Shown: positions 1 to 12,600 of the stretch, piece by piece
How positions within the stretch are numbered: position 1 is the first letter of the stretch
Layout: the number at the start of each line of letters is the position of its first letter
Origin: Liolophura sinensis
Taxonomy: Eukaryota; Mollusca; Polyplacophora; Chitonida; Chitonidae
DNA length: 64,000 nt
NCBI RefSeq assembly: GCF_032854445.1
Contig: NC_088300.1
Location: forward strand, 67,306,984-67,370,983
Direction of reading: 5' to 3'
Notes under the pieces: generated by a model
Databases searched by the model: none
Seen by the model: only the letters and a program-made list of their open reading frames with translations
What the model was told of the DNA's origin: nothing
Position numbers and translations under genes: made by a program

Positions 1-587
1 AGTCCAGTTTTCACCTCAAATTATGGATGATTTTTAAGTTTTATTTTCATACTCTCCTCTAACATTGAAAAAAGATTGATTCTGCCTGTAAAACAACAAT
101 TTGCCTAAGTCAGCAAAGTCTCATGAAAATACTATGTCTGTCAACTAAGGTATGTACACTGAAAACGTACACTGAATACTGGGACTAGTTTTTCGAAAGT
201 GTATTGGTTAATACCTACATTAGGTGATATTTTAAAATTAAATTTCAGCCAAACTCAGCAGCCAATGCTATTGTCCAAAGTCAAAGTATAACAGCGAACA
301 GTTTTAGTTCATACATAATACTGTAACAGAATTCTTTTTGGATTGTGTACAAATTTGATGGTTTGGTTTAAAGCTGAATCTGGTATTAAGTCTTAATACA
401 GTCTTGAACAACCAGGCCCTAAACATCTGAGTATACTGGAAGCTAGAAAGTGACCAGCAAGTAACCATACATTACTGACACCTTATCTCTTAATCACAAG
501 CATAAACATAGAATGCCCTTATACCAAATGCTTAAAATCGTAAATGTCTCCTGTCATCAGGCCAGAATGAGAAGTATATATACATAC
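1..587. other. ABCB10 intron 9 (partial)
   Basis: AT-rich sequence without an exon or repeat that I recognise. It begins downstream of the exon 9 donor on the minus strand and continues past the left edge. Confidence 0.7.
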
Positions 588-667
588 CTGACTAACAGTA
601 CCCATTTGACCTCTCAGCCAGAGAGGGTCAATCTCCTTGATGTCATGTCCATCTAATGTCACGCTAC
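588..667 (-). CDS. ABCB10: ABCB10 exon 9: NBD through Q-loop
   Basis: 80 nt, phase 1 to phase 0. Acceptor ...TTTTGATCAG|, donor CAG|GTATGT. It encodes [20 protein letters not shown] and MGTVSQ, ending at the Q-loop Gln. The next exon, expected to begin EPxLF, is not in positions 1-587, which read as intron. Confidence 0.9.
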
Positions 668-3600
668 CTGATCAAAATTAAACACAAGGTTTTCCTGATT
701 TGTGCCGCTCTGCAGATCTTAGAAAGGTTTTTGAGAGGTTTTTGGAAGGCGGGATGACATCTCACAAGGAAAAGGTAAAGATCAGCACCAAAAGTAATTT
801 TTATGACTTTTTATTTGCCTCTAAAAATACACTTTTTGCTGCAAATTGTTAGGTGAAATACAGTATACCCTAATTCAACAGGAAAGAGTTGTAGTGCAAG
901 ATTCTCACCCTGGTCTGGGTCGTAAAATCTTAGGAGGAGCGCAGCTAAAGTCGACTTCCCCGAACCGCTCGCGCCCACCACAGCTGTCACACATCCTGAA
1001 GGCACTCGCAGACAAAATTCACGCAAAATAGGCAAATCCACCCGCGAAGGGTACGCAAAGACAACGTTCTGGAACTCTATGCTGCCCTGCACGGGAAACG
1101 TTTTCAGGCTTGGATCTAAGGGGTAAACATATTCGTACAAGAACAGCACCTTTACAACTAAGCAAACAAAATATTCTTACAAGCTTTCGCTGGCAATATA
1201 TGTCAACTTCATCAGGCAAAGTCATTTGGATATCCGCGAAGGCTATAGCAAATGAGGAATTATATATATCAGCTTCATCAGGCAAAGTCATTTGGGTATC
1301 CTTGATGGCTATAGCAAATGATGAATTATATACGTCAGCTTCATCAGGCAAAGTCATTTGGATATCTGTGAAGGCTATAGCAAATGAGGAATTATATATA
1401 TCAGCTTCATCAGGCAAAGTCATTTGGATATCCTTGATGGCTATAGCAAATGAGGAATTATATATGTCAGCTTCATCAGGCAAAGTCATTTGGATATCCT
1501 TGATGGCTATAGCAAATGAGGAATTATATATGTCAGCTTCATCAGGCAAAGTCATTTGGATATCCTTGATGGCTATAGCAAATGATGAATTATATACGTC
1601 AGCTTCATCAGGCAAAGTCATTTGGATATCCGTGAAGGCTATAGCAAATGAAGAATTATATATATATCAGCTTCATCAGGCAAAGTCATTTGGATATCCT
1701 TGATGGCTATAGCAAATGAGGAATTATATATGTCAGCTTCATCAGGCAAAGTCATTTGGATATCCTTGATGGCTATAGCAAATGAGGAATTATATATGTC
1801 AGCTTCATCAGGCAAAGTCATCTGGATATCCTTGATGGCTATAGCAAATGATGAATTATATACGTCAGCTTCATCAGGCAAAGTCATTTGGATATCTGTG
1901 ATGGCTATAGCAAATGATGAATTATATATGTCAGCTTCATCAGGCAAAGTCATTTGGATATCCTTGATGGCTATAGCAAATGAGGAATTATATATGTCAG
2001 CTTCATCAGGCAAAGTCATTTGGATATCCGTGATGGCTATAGCAAATGATGAATTATCAAAGCATACAGCAGTACAAATCCATGTGATAATATATGATAA
2101 CTTGTTTAATATACAATCTGATGAAACATTTCAATACAATTGAACAATACACTACAACAGCGACAGAGTAATTCCACTGGTATTTAATGCCATAAACAAG
2201 AATTTTCCAATTTTAAGATGAAGGTCAGTGTGGATGAAACAGAATGCCAGATGTAAATCATCGACCTGTAGAAAGTTACTGACAAACTTTTGCACGTCAC
2301 GTCTCATGTCCCTCATGGTTGGGGGCAAGTACTTTACTACCGCTATTATTATTTTATATCACAGTACTAAACTACGGATGGTTTTCTCCAATCTCTGCCC
2401 AGTTTCCTCCCACTATGATGCTGGCCACTGTTGCATAAGTGAAATATTCTGGAGTACAGCGTAAAACACCAATCAAATAAATAAATTAAATGATGTGAGA
2501 GATCATGATACAAATCCTAATATATTTTATGGCAATCAGAGAGAACCAATTACCGAATAAGGTGAATTTACAACAACGGGCACAAACAAAATACATCTTC
2601 ATTTGTAGTCAGAGACAAATAATCTGAAAACATTGCAAAAGGCTTTTTGAAAGTCTTGAACTTCTAAAATTGTAAATAATGATAATTTATGAAGACAAGA
2701 TTTAGTGCAAGCTCTTCATTTAAACGGTGTTGTTTAATCCCTCTTAGTGCAGTTCTGCTAAGCTTACCATGGAGAGTAATAGCAGGTTGTTTATCAACAA
2801 GCTCCCAGAGTCTTGTACTGGCTCCTAAACCACGCATCAGTTCAGTGTAGAAAGAACTCAGACCTATGGAAGATTAACCGTTAGCTCTCAAATAAAAAAA
2901 ATTACATTCCTATTGTAACAATTTAACACTGAACAAAAGAAGTCATCATTATCCATACTCAGTATTAACAAATAGAACTGCTTTATCCTGGGATAAAGAT
3001 AATCCCAGTTTTATCTAATTGTTGTAACCCTACATGTCAGGAAAAAAAATTTATTGAAATCAAGAATGTGAAGACTGTAATGGCATATAAGTTCCATCAC
3101 ACAAAATACAGGTTCAGTAATACTGGCTAGTTTTAGAACATCTCAAGACTAACATGCTGGGGAATTTATAAGGCTGCCTGTTATATTTACACCTTCCTCT
3201 ATTCTGTGCATGTAATGACTAATCCTGTACATCATGAATGCCTGGAATTTTACCACCAATCTGTTATTTTCTTGAATGGAAAATAACTTTTCCTGAATCT
3301 TAATGGAAATCCTACAACCCCAACAAAACTAACACTGTGATATCTCTCCTGGAATAAATGAATGATGTTGCTGGGCACAAAACTCCAGAATTTCTGCACT
3401 TTTGTCAGGTTTACAGGTGGAGAATACTGGCATTAAGGATTGAAGAATTACACATATGATGGAGACCAGTCACCTACCTGCTATGGAAAAGCCTACATAA
3501 GCAGCATAGAGTAAAAAGGCTGAGAGAGCACCAACAGTGATTTGCGATTCTGTCATCATCAGACCACCATAGTAAAACACAGACAAGACAATGACGTTCC

Positions 3601-6600
3601 CCGACAAGCCAGTCTGTAAATATAAAAGGGAAAAATGGGTTTCATTTGTACGGCTCACTTTTGATTTCACTGCCGTTTTACAAAGTTTCAGCATCTTCTG
3701 AACCAGTCTGCATTTCGTCATTTCTAATATGCCAACAGACTACAGCTAGCTTCAAAGGCAGATTTGAAACTAAGAACAAACACATCAGGTAGCAAACCCG
3801 TTTTCAAAAGTTAGAAATAACAAGGCATTCAGAGAATCCCACCAGCTTGCCTGATATAACAGTCTCGGTAGACAATACAATCAGGAGAAAGATGAAAGCA
3901 TATTTTAATTTGACTGGTAAAGGTATTTCACTTGTTTGACAGCAGTGACTTTTAAGCAACCAGGGAGCCTGGTGTGACAATGCCCTGTCTGTTTAGTCGT
4001 TGTTGTGTGTCCCTCTCCCAAGGACCTACCCTATTTCTTCTAATTTTTGGGACATCTGGTCTGCTCTTTTCAGCAAATACACATGTAATTTTAACAAGTT
4101 TACACAGTTTCTATCTCCTGACATGGTAAGTTAGTCTAATGAATAATACATCCATATCTTTACCTATCTAAATAAAGTCTGGGAAAAAGGTAATTTTTGA
4201 TTTTTTTAGCACTGCTGATACTTGTTCTAAACATTAGAAGAAAAATAGGGTACTGACGCAAGGTTGATTTGTTTACTGGTTTCAGTTTTATTGGATTTGT
4301 GAAAGTTTTTTTTTTTAGTCATTTTGATTGATAGACTTTCAATGCAAGAAATTACCAGTTATATAAACGTCACTTTGTTTTCTGTAGTAAATACATCTCC
4401 ACTAGGAAGTCTCCACGCAGGTCTACAATTCTCACACACTGTTCGACCCATATGAAAGGGGCAATGAACAGCTTTCGAGCATACTGTTTGGACATTTTCT
4501 CCCAGTTTCCTCTTGTATGCATATTATCTACAGAAAACGTATATAAAACGTCTGTAACGTATAAGGCTACAATTTTTGTGCACAGTTCTACATACAGAGT
4601 GTTCGTACATGAGAACAAAAAGGCTAATGGCATGTAGCACTAGGGTCCTAGGACACAGGCTGATGTGTGTGTGTGTGCGTTCCCAAGGATTACATCGGAA
4701 TGTTTAAACCATCCACAGATGATCAGTGTTGCCAGCTGAACATTTGCTCAGTCAAGCGTACAGTTACGATGGTCACAATAGTGCATGGATAGCCAATAAT
4801 GGTTCCTGATTTGCATATGAACCTGCATGTTATGTGGAGGCTGCATCCATTATGTTTCAAGTAATAGCTTTTGTCATGGAATAAATGAACGGAAACTTTC
4901 TTTCATGGTGAGATATAGATTCATTCAGATTTCTGACATTCTTCTCCTTCAAGACCCTTTACAATGCAGTTGTTGTGAGTTCAAGTCCAGCTCATGCTGG
5001 CTTCCTCTCCGGCCATAAGTTTGAAGGTCAGTCTGAAACCTGCTGATGGTTGTGGGTTTCCCGCGGGCTCTGACTGTTTTTTTCTCACCATAATTCTGGC
5101 CACCATCTTATAAGTGAAATTTTCTTGAGTACAGCATAAAACACCAATGAAAAAAATACATAAATTAACTATGGTGGCATAAAACACCAATCAAATAAAT
5201 AAATTAAACCACGGAGCTGAAAAAATAAAGCTTAACCTTCAATCCATGTTCATGTATGAAAGCCCATTGTATGCATACTGAACCTAAAGAAAAAAGCTTA
5301 ACCTTCCATCTGAGTATGTACATCTACACACCGTAGACTAGGCAGTTGAAAAAAAAAAAAGCTTAACCTTTCATCCAAGTATGAGAGCCAATTATACAAC
5401 AGCTGAAAAAACAAAAAAGCTTAACTGGACACCAAAACCGACACTTTCCTCTCTCTCACGATACCTCACCTTACTTCATACAGGCGAGATAAAAAGTGTT
5501 TGACAACTAGAGGAGTTGATTTATTTGATTTATTTATTTGATTGATGTTTTACGCCGTACTCAAGAATATTTCACTTATACGACGGCGGCCAGCATTATG
5601 GTGGGAGGAAACCGGGCAGAGCCCAGCAGAAACCCACGACCATCTGCAGGCTACAGGCAGACCTTCCCACTTACGACTGTACATGAGTTGAAAGTGTTTT
5701 AAACACACACAAATACACAAATAATAATGGCAAAAGTACTTACAGATCCAAAAAACAGGCCTCTAGCTAGTGCTTCTTTATATGCCAATCTAAGGACTCC
5801 ATCCACCCTAGCATTGTAAGCTTGACATTCCTTTGATTCTTGGGCAAATGCTCGAACTAAGCGGATATTTCCTATTCGTTCTTCTGCAACCTTTGAGGGA
5901 ATAAAATAATGTACATGATAAATCTTAACCAAAAGAAAAAGAAAAAAAATCAACAAAAAATGTTCTATTTTGAGAATGAAACCTGAATAAAAGTACACAG
6001 CAACAACCAGATCAGAATATATACCCACGTGCAGTTCCTCAGTAGCAGGTCACTCATTCAGCGCTAACTGGCTCCTAGTATTTCATTACAATTCCTTTAT
6101 TCCATATCTGGTAAGTGGGAAGGTCTGTCAGCAACCTGTGGATGGTCGTGGATTTCCTCTGTGATTTGCCAGTTTCCTCCCCTCATAATGCTGGCCACAG
6201 TCATAAAAGTGAAATATTCTTGAGTACGGCGTAAAACACCAATCAAATAAATAAATAAATATTCCATATCTGATATCCGAAGGTGTAGTGTACACATGGT
6301 GCAAGTATTTTCAGATATGTTAACCAGCTAGAACTGTTCTTATTTGTTTTACAGTCATTCCATAAGTGCACCACATGCACACCATTGGTAGCCAAATGGT
6401 TCTCTTCTATTCAGTGTGAACATTTGAATTTTGAAATTTCAATTTGAAAATATGACTTTACATACATGTATAGATTGAGTGATTGTTGTCTGAAGCCACA
6501 CTCCAGAATGTTTTACTTATTTGTGTAAGGTGATGGTCAGTTTTATGGGTGAAAGAAACCAGAGTGCCCAGGGTAAACCTCCAAGCTTTGGCAAATTAGC

Positions 6601-9600
6601 GACATTGTTTTCCTCCATCCTTAAGCCTGACTGCCGTGATACAAGTGAAAAATTCACTGGTAGTGCTGAATGACAAGTTGTCTTTGACAGTTCCTTACTG
6701 TCCTTTTGAGGCCCTGAGAACAGTGAAAGCAAGGCAAATTCCCTGCCCAAGGCTGGAATTGAACACAAAGCACATGTGTTCTAAGAATTAACCAGTCAAC
6801 CACAACCAGCTTGCTCCACCACATTTTAAGTATCTGTGAAAATTAACTTACGTCAGTCGCTGAGGCTAGAGAGTCTTGTACTTTGGCTGTGATCCTCCTG
6901 ACATATCTACCATAGACAATAGAGAGTGCTGCAATAGGGGGAACAATTCCGAGGGCTATGCCAGTCAACTGTGGTGAAACATAGACCTGCACATGGAATA
7001 AAGACATCGACATCCAGTCAATACAAATCAGGAGTATAAGCAGGATGCCTAACTGAATTACCACAATCTCTGCATGACCTTTGTTTCGTGAGCAATCTAC
7101 CAATTTTGTGCCATGAAAAAATTACTCATATTACGTATTACACATTATACCCAACCACTGATTGATTTATTGATTGATTTATTAATAAACTTGATTAAGG
7201 TTTAATATTGTCGGAAGTTTCACTTATTTATGACAGCATGTAAATTTAATGGCTGGTGGAAACTGGGAAGCAGGTGGCAAGCCACAACTCACCACGACAT
7301 CAAGTACTACTGGACAGACTTTCTTCACCAGACTTTAGCTAAGTGGACTTAAAACCCAAAGGTCATTGGATCAGGGTTTATCATGCAAATTTTAGACCAT
7401 CTCTTAAAGCAGCCATACAAGATTTGGTCCTAATTTTCATTGCATTCACAATGACACAAATACATCAGATCTGTTTAAGAAGCTGTCAAGTCTGAGCTAC
7501 CTCACAATGTGAGCTAAGCACTGCAGAATTTATAAATATAGCAGGCATTCTTACCATCATACCCACACCCCCTAAAGCCTGTGCTACAGCTCGTAAGCCA
7601 TCAGAAATGTTCATCGTAACAGACTGGCCCACGAGGGATGTGTCCGTAGACAGACGATTGATTAACTCCCCTGTCTTGGTCTTGTCAAAGAAGGCAATTT
7701 CTTGTTTCATTATTGAAGAAAAAAGACGTTCCCTCAATGTTCGTACAATGTTTTGGCCTGAAACAAAAATTGAAAAATAAAAACTGAAAAAAAAAAACCC
7801 AAGGCCAAAAACAAAGGAAAGGCACAATTTGTGACAGTTAATGTATACATAAACAATTTTGATCTACTTGTGTGCTATCATACTTCCTTTAGTCTTTGCA
7901 AACTCTAATGTTAATTTAATGATGCACTTTGCGACGTACATAGAACGTGTCGTGATGTACAGATATGCACACAATACTGTTGAAAGATAAGTGGTCTTCA
8001 GTGCAAGTCAGATTGTGGGAATAGATGGCACGAAGTTCAGAATTCACCTGCCAAGAATAGTCATTTCTGGCCAAAAGAATAAATACTGTATACAGAAACT
8101 TTGCTCATAGATTTAAAAACATTTCTGCATTCCAAAAAAGGGTTGGGTGATGTAGCAATTGAGACCTCCACAAACATCTGTCTCACAACTTATTTTTCAT
8201 TTAGCATTGACAGTGCCTTTAAAATATCTAAAATAAATTTGAACATAAAGAAAAAAAAAACAAATTTTACTGAATGTAGCACTCAATGTTAAATTTCCCC
8301 AATTCTTACCTGATACCTGCATCAAATAGACGCGCCCAAAGTTTGCTACGCCTCCAATCAAAAACACCACGATTAAAATTTTACATATTTTTGTCAGCTT
8401 CTCTTTCATGTTGCCATCATGTGCTGCTTCCTGTAGTATGTCTATCACCTTACCCATACAGAAGGGTACAGCCATGGTCACACCGCTGGACACAACCAGT
8501 AAGAGGATGGCACCTGATGAAGGAGCAATAGTTACAACTTGATCAACTAAAGTACAGGTACACCTTTATATAGCAACCGAATAATGGTAACATCAACCGG
8601 AGACAAAACTGTTTACCTAGAATAAAAGCCAAATTCTATAAGCACATGTAAGCATTCAGTAAAATTAACCACCAAACTATATTATGAAGTAAGCTTCACA
8701 ACAACTGGATTTGAACCCTTGGCTTTAATTTATTTATTTATTTGATTGGTGTTTTACGCCGTACTCAAGAATATTTCACTTATACGATGGCGGCCAGCAT
8801 TATGGTGGGTGGAAACCGGGAGCCCGGGGGAAACCCACGACCATCCACAGGTTGCTGGCAGACCTTCCCACTCACAGTTGGAGAGGAAGCCAGCATGAGC
8901 CGGACTTGAACTCACAGCGACCATGTGACACTAAACATTCAAGTGCAAAATACTGGGCCAAAATAAAAATGTTGCTTCCTTGGAGTAACAGTTCATTTTG
9001 TGAACTTTGGATAGATGGATCACCTTTTGAAAAAAAAATTGTTTTATTTTTTAAAGAATGTACTCTCTGCACGTCGCAGTTATTCTAAAGACTATTCATA
9101 ATATGCAAGCTTATGGAGAGTGGACTTCAGCGTTGAATTTAATTTTCAACTAAATTAACACAGATTTACATTTCACATTTGTTGAATAATAAGGTGAATG
9201 AAGTTACACTGTGGTTCGCAGTTAGCAGTTAGCTATTCAATGGGGACAAGTCATTATTTCTATAAATTATACATTAGGCCGTATCTCCATTAATACTGCA
9301 CCTACAGACATCATACTTGGTACATTATTGACACTTAATGCGAGCTACAATGTCATGCATATAATTCCCGATTACAACACCGGGGGGGGGGGGGCACTTA
9401 GGTGGATAGTTTGCATAGCAGTCTGGCCCATATATCCATTATTACTGCACCTACAGACATCATACTTGGTACATTATTGACACTTAATGCGAGCTACAAT
9501 GTCATGCATATAATTCCCGATTACGACACTGGGGGGGGGGGGGGGGGGGGGTGGTACTTAGGTGGATAGTTTGAATAGCAATCTGGCCCATATATCCATT

Positions 9601-12600
9601 ATTACTGCACCCACAGACATCATACTTGGTACATTATTGACACTTAATGCGGGCTACAATGTCATGCATATAATTTCCGATTATGACACCAGGGGGGGCA
9701 CTTAGGTGGATAGTTTGCATAGCAGTCTGGCCCATATATCCATTATTACTGCACCCACAGACATCATACTTGGTACATTATTGACACTTAATGCGGGCTA
9801 CAATGTCATGCATATAATTCCCGATTATGACACCAGGGGGGGCGCTTAGGTGGATAGTTTACATAGCAGTCTGGCCCATATATCCATTATTACTGCACCC
9901 ACAGACATCATACTTGGTACATTATTGACACTTAATGCCAGCTACAATGTCATGCATATAATTCCCGATTGTGACACCAGGGGGGCGCTTAGGTGGATAG
10001 TTTGCATAGCAGTCTGGCCCATATATCCATTATTACTGCACCCACAGACATCATACTTGGTACATTATTGACACTTAATGCGGGCTACAACGTCATGCAT
10101 ATAATTCCGGATTACGACACCAGGGGGTCGCTTAGGTGGATAGTTTGCATAGCAGTCTGGCCCATATATCCATTATTACTGCACCCACAGACATCATACT
10201 TGGTACATTATTGACACTTAATGCGGGCTACAATGTCATGCATATAATTCCTGATTACGACACCAGGGGGGGTGCTTAGGTGGATAGTTTACATAGCAGT
10301 CTGGCCCATATATCCATTATTACTGCACCTACAGACATCATACTTGGTACATTATTGACACTTAATGCGAGCTACAATGTCATGCATATAATTCCTGATT
10401 ACGACACCAGGGGGGGTGCTTAGGTGGATAGTTTACATAGCAGTCTGGCCCATATATCCATTATGACTGCACCTACAGACATCATACTTGGTACATTATT
10501 GACACTTAATGCAGGCTATCACACGATTGCAATAATTCCCAATTCTGACACCAGGGGGCGCTTCTGTGAATAGCAGTCTGAATAACAGTCTGGCTCATAT
10601 CTCCATTAATAATGCACCTACAGACATCATACTTGGTAACATTTTTGTTGATATAAATTTTTTTCAGACAAAGTAGTGGTTTGTTAATTGGTTAAGAATC
10701 ATGAAACTAGTGAACAATTTTGTCAAGAAGTTCAGCTAAGAATTTAGTGCGATTTCAGATGGCATCGGACGTTTAAACGTTTATCTTTTGCTTAAGGCGT
10801 TAATGCTGGTTTACAGATCAGTTAACAGGGTTACTGCTGATTTTGACGCCACCTGCAGTCAGATGTTAAGACTCTTGGTGTCACTTTGTACTGTTTGGAA
10901 AGTTGTGTTTAATTACCAAGTAAAAACGGTGTGTATGAATCTGTATGAAAACTGCTTTTCACACTGCTATTCATAGAAGCGCATAGAGGCGCAATATTAC
11001 CGGAGACATAGCCCAATGCGTAATTAATAGAACTAATGACCCTAATAGCTAACTGCTAACTGCAGCAAGCTTTAAATGAAAAATTTTTCAAAAACAAAAA
11101 AGAACAAAGACAATTATAGCTGAAATGCTCACTTTAGATATAAAAATAAATGTGTCAGGTCTTGTTTCACTGGGTACGTAGGGTTACACAAAACAAAAAA
11201 TTGTATCATTTATGTTATGTGGACAGGAAAAGCCTAGCTGCTGCATCCCTGTATGTTAGGATGTACCACACACCTGAACTGACCTCCCATGCCCCTAAAA
11301 CACAGCAGCTGTCACAGATATCCTAATACATAAAGTGTTATAGCTTCTGTATGTTGACAAAATGCTCATGTCACATGGCCACTACCTAAACCAGCAATTC
11401 TGACACTTTATTTACGAAATCATGCCCTTTAAAAACATTAAACCGACTGTAATAAAAATCAAAATGAAATGCAACCTAATACATGATTGTATAAGTTGAA
11501 TATCTATATCGAAACATGTATCATGCACCAGTACAATTCTTTAATAGTTAGGCCTACATATTAAGTGCTGTCGGTAAAGAAACTAACATTGTATCATAAT
11601 TAGGGCAGGCTGGATGGTCAAAATAAATAGACTAATGCATGAATATGTATGTGTGCTTGGGGTTTAACATAGTACTTAATCATTTTTCAGTCATATGACG
11701 AGGAGGAGTCATTAGGTGTGTAGGCACTTTGTTCCTTCTTGTGGCAGGGCAAGTCCATGCTGCCAAAGTGCTGCCGCCACTAAAGCTTCATGCCGAAGAC
11801 ACCAGACATGACGCCCTGTCACATTATACTGACACCAGGTCAACTAGTCATGTTTCCTTGCTCTAACCTCTCACTGCTGAGCTCCAAGCGCGCCAGTAGC
11901 AAGTACCATTTTTGAAAGCCTTTGGCATGACCAGACCCAGGTTTGAGCTCAGGGTCTCCCTACTTCCAGGTGGACGCCCTAACCATTGGATCACCGAAGC
12001 AGTCAATCAACCAATGTATGAACACTGCAATAAGACACGTGTGTCTACTGTCTTTGTAATTCTAAGGTAGGTTTACTGTAAGCATTCTTCATTTTTGTAG
12101 GACTGCTGTGGTGGCCTAATGGTAAGAGTGTCTGCCTCAAAGCCAGGAGACCCGGGATCAAACTAATGTCACGTCATATACCGAAGACTTCAAAAATGGT
12201 ACTTCTTTCTGCCCTGTTTGGCACTAACCATCCAGAGGTTAGAGCAAGCTAGAAACAGGACTGGTTAGCCCGGTGTCAATACTGAACTAGCTTAACATGT
12301 CAAAACTTTCTCCAACTATAAATATGTTGTCAAGTATCTGCATGCTGCTGTGTATAAAACTGTTACCTCCTGCCCCACAATACCATATATGCATATGTTT
12401 CTATGAAGGAGTAAATTTAAATGGGGGCCAACATGCATGCTGCTATGGTACATCATTTTTATTTATTTATTTATTTGATTGGTGTTTCATGCCGTACTCA
12501 AGAATATTTCATTTATAAGATGACGGCCAGCATTATGGTGGTTGGAAACCGGGCAGAGCCAGGGGGAAACCCATGACCATCTGCAGGTTGCTGGCAGACC

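Noticed and set aside
1116-1149. Upstream extension of ABCB10 exon 8 to 1149
   Set aside because: Open, but an acceptor at 1116-1117 restores the phase with exon 7, whereas the extension does not.
1019-2143. Long ORFs on both strands made of 22-residue repeats
   Set aside because: They are readings of the 66-bp minisatellite inside ABCB10 intron 7; exons on both sides splice in phase without it.
9850-10214. Repeated 73-codon plus-strand ORFs
   Set aside because: They are shifted by 143 bp and are readings of the intronic tandem array.
12105-12180. tRNA gene
   Set aside because: A- and B-box-like motifs are present but the sequence runs into SINE body and does not form a clean cloverleaf; the same holds at 19248, 53046 and all SINE-A heads.
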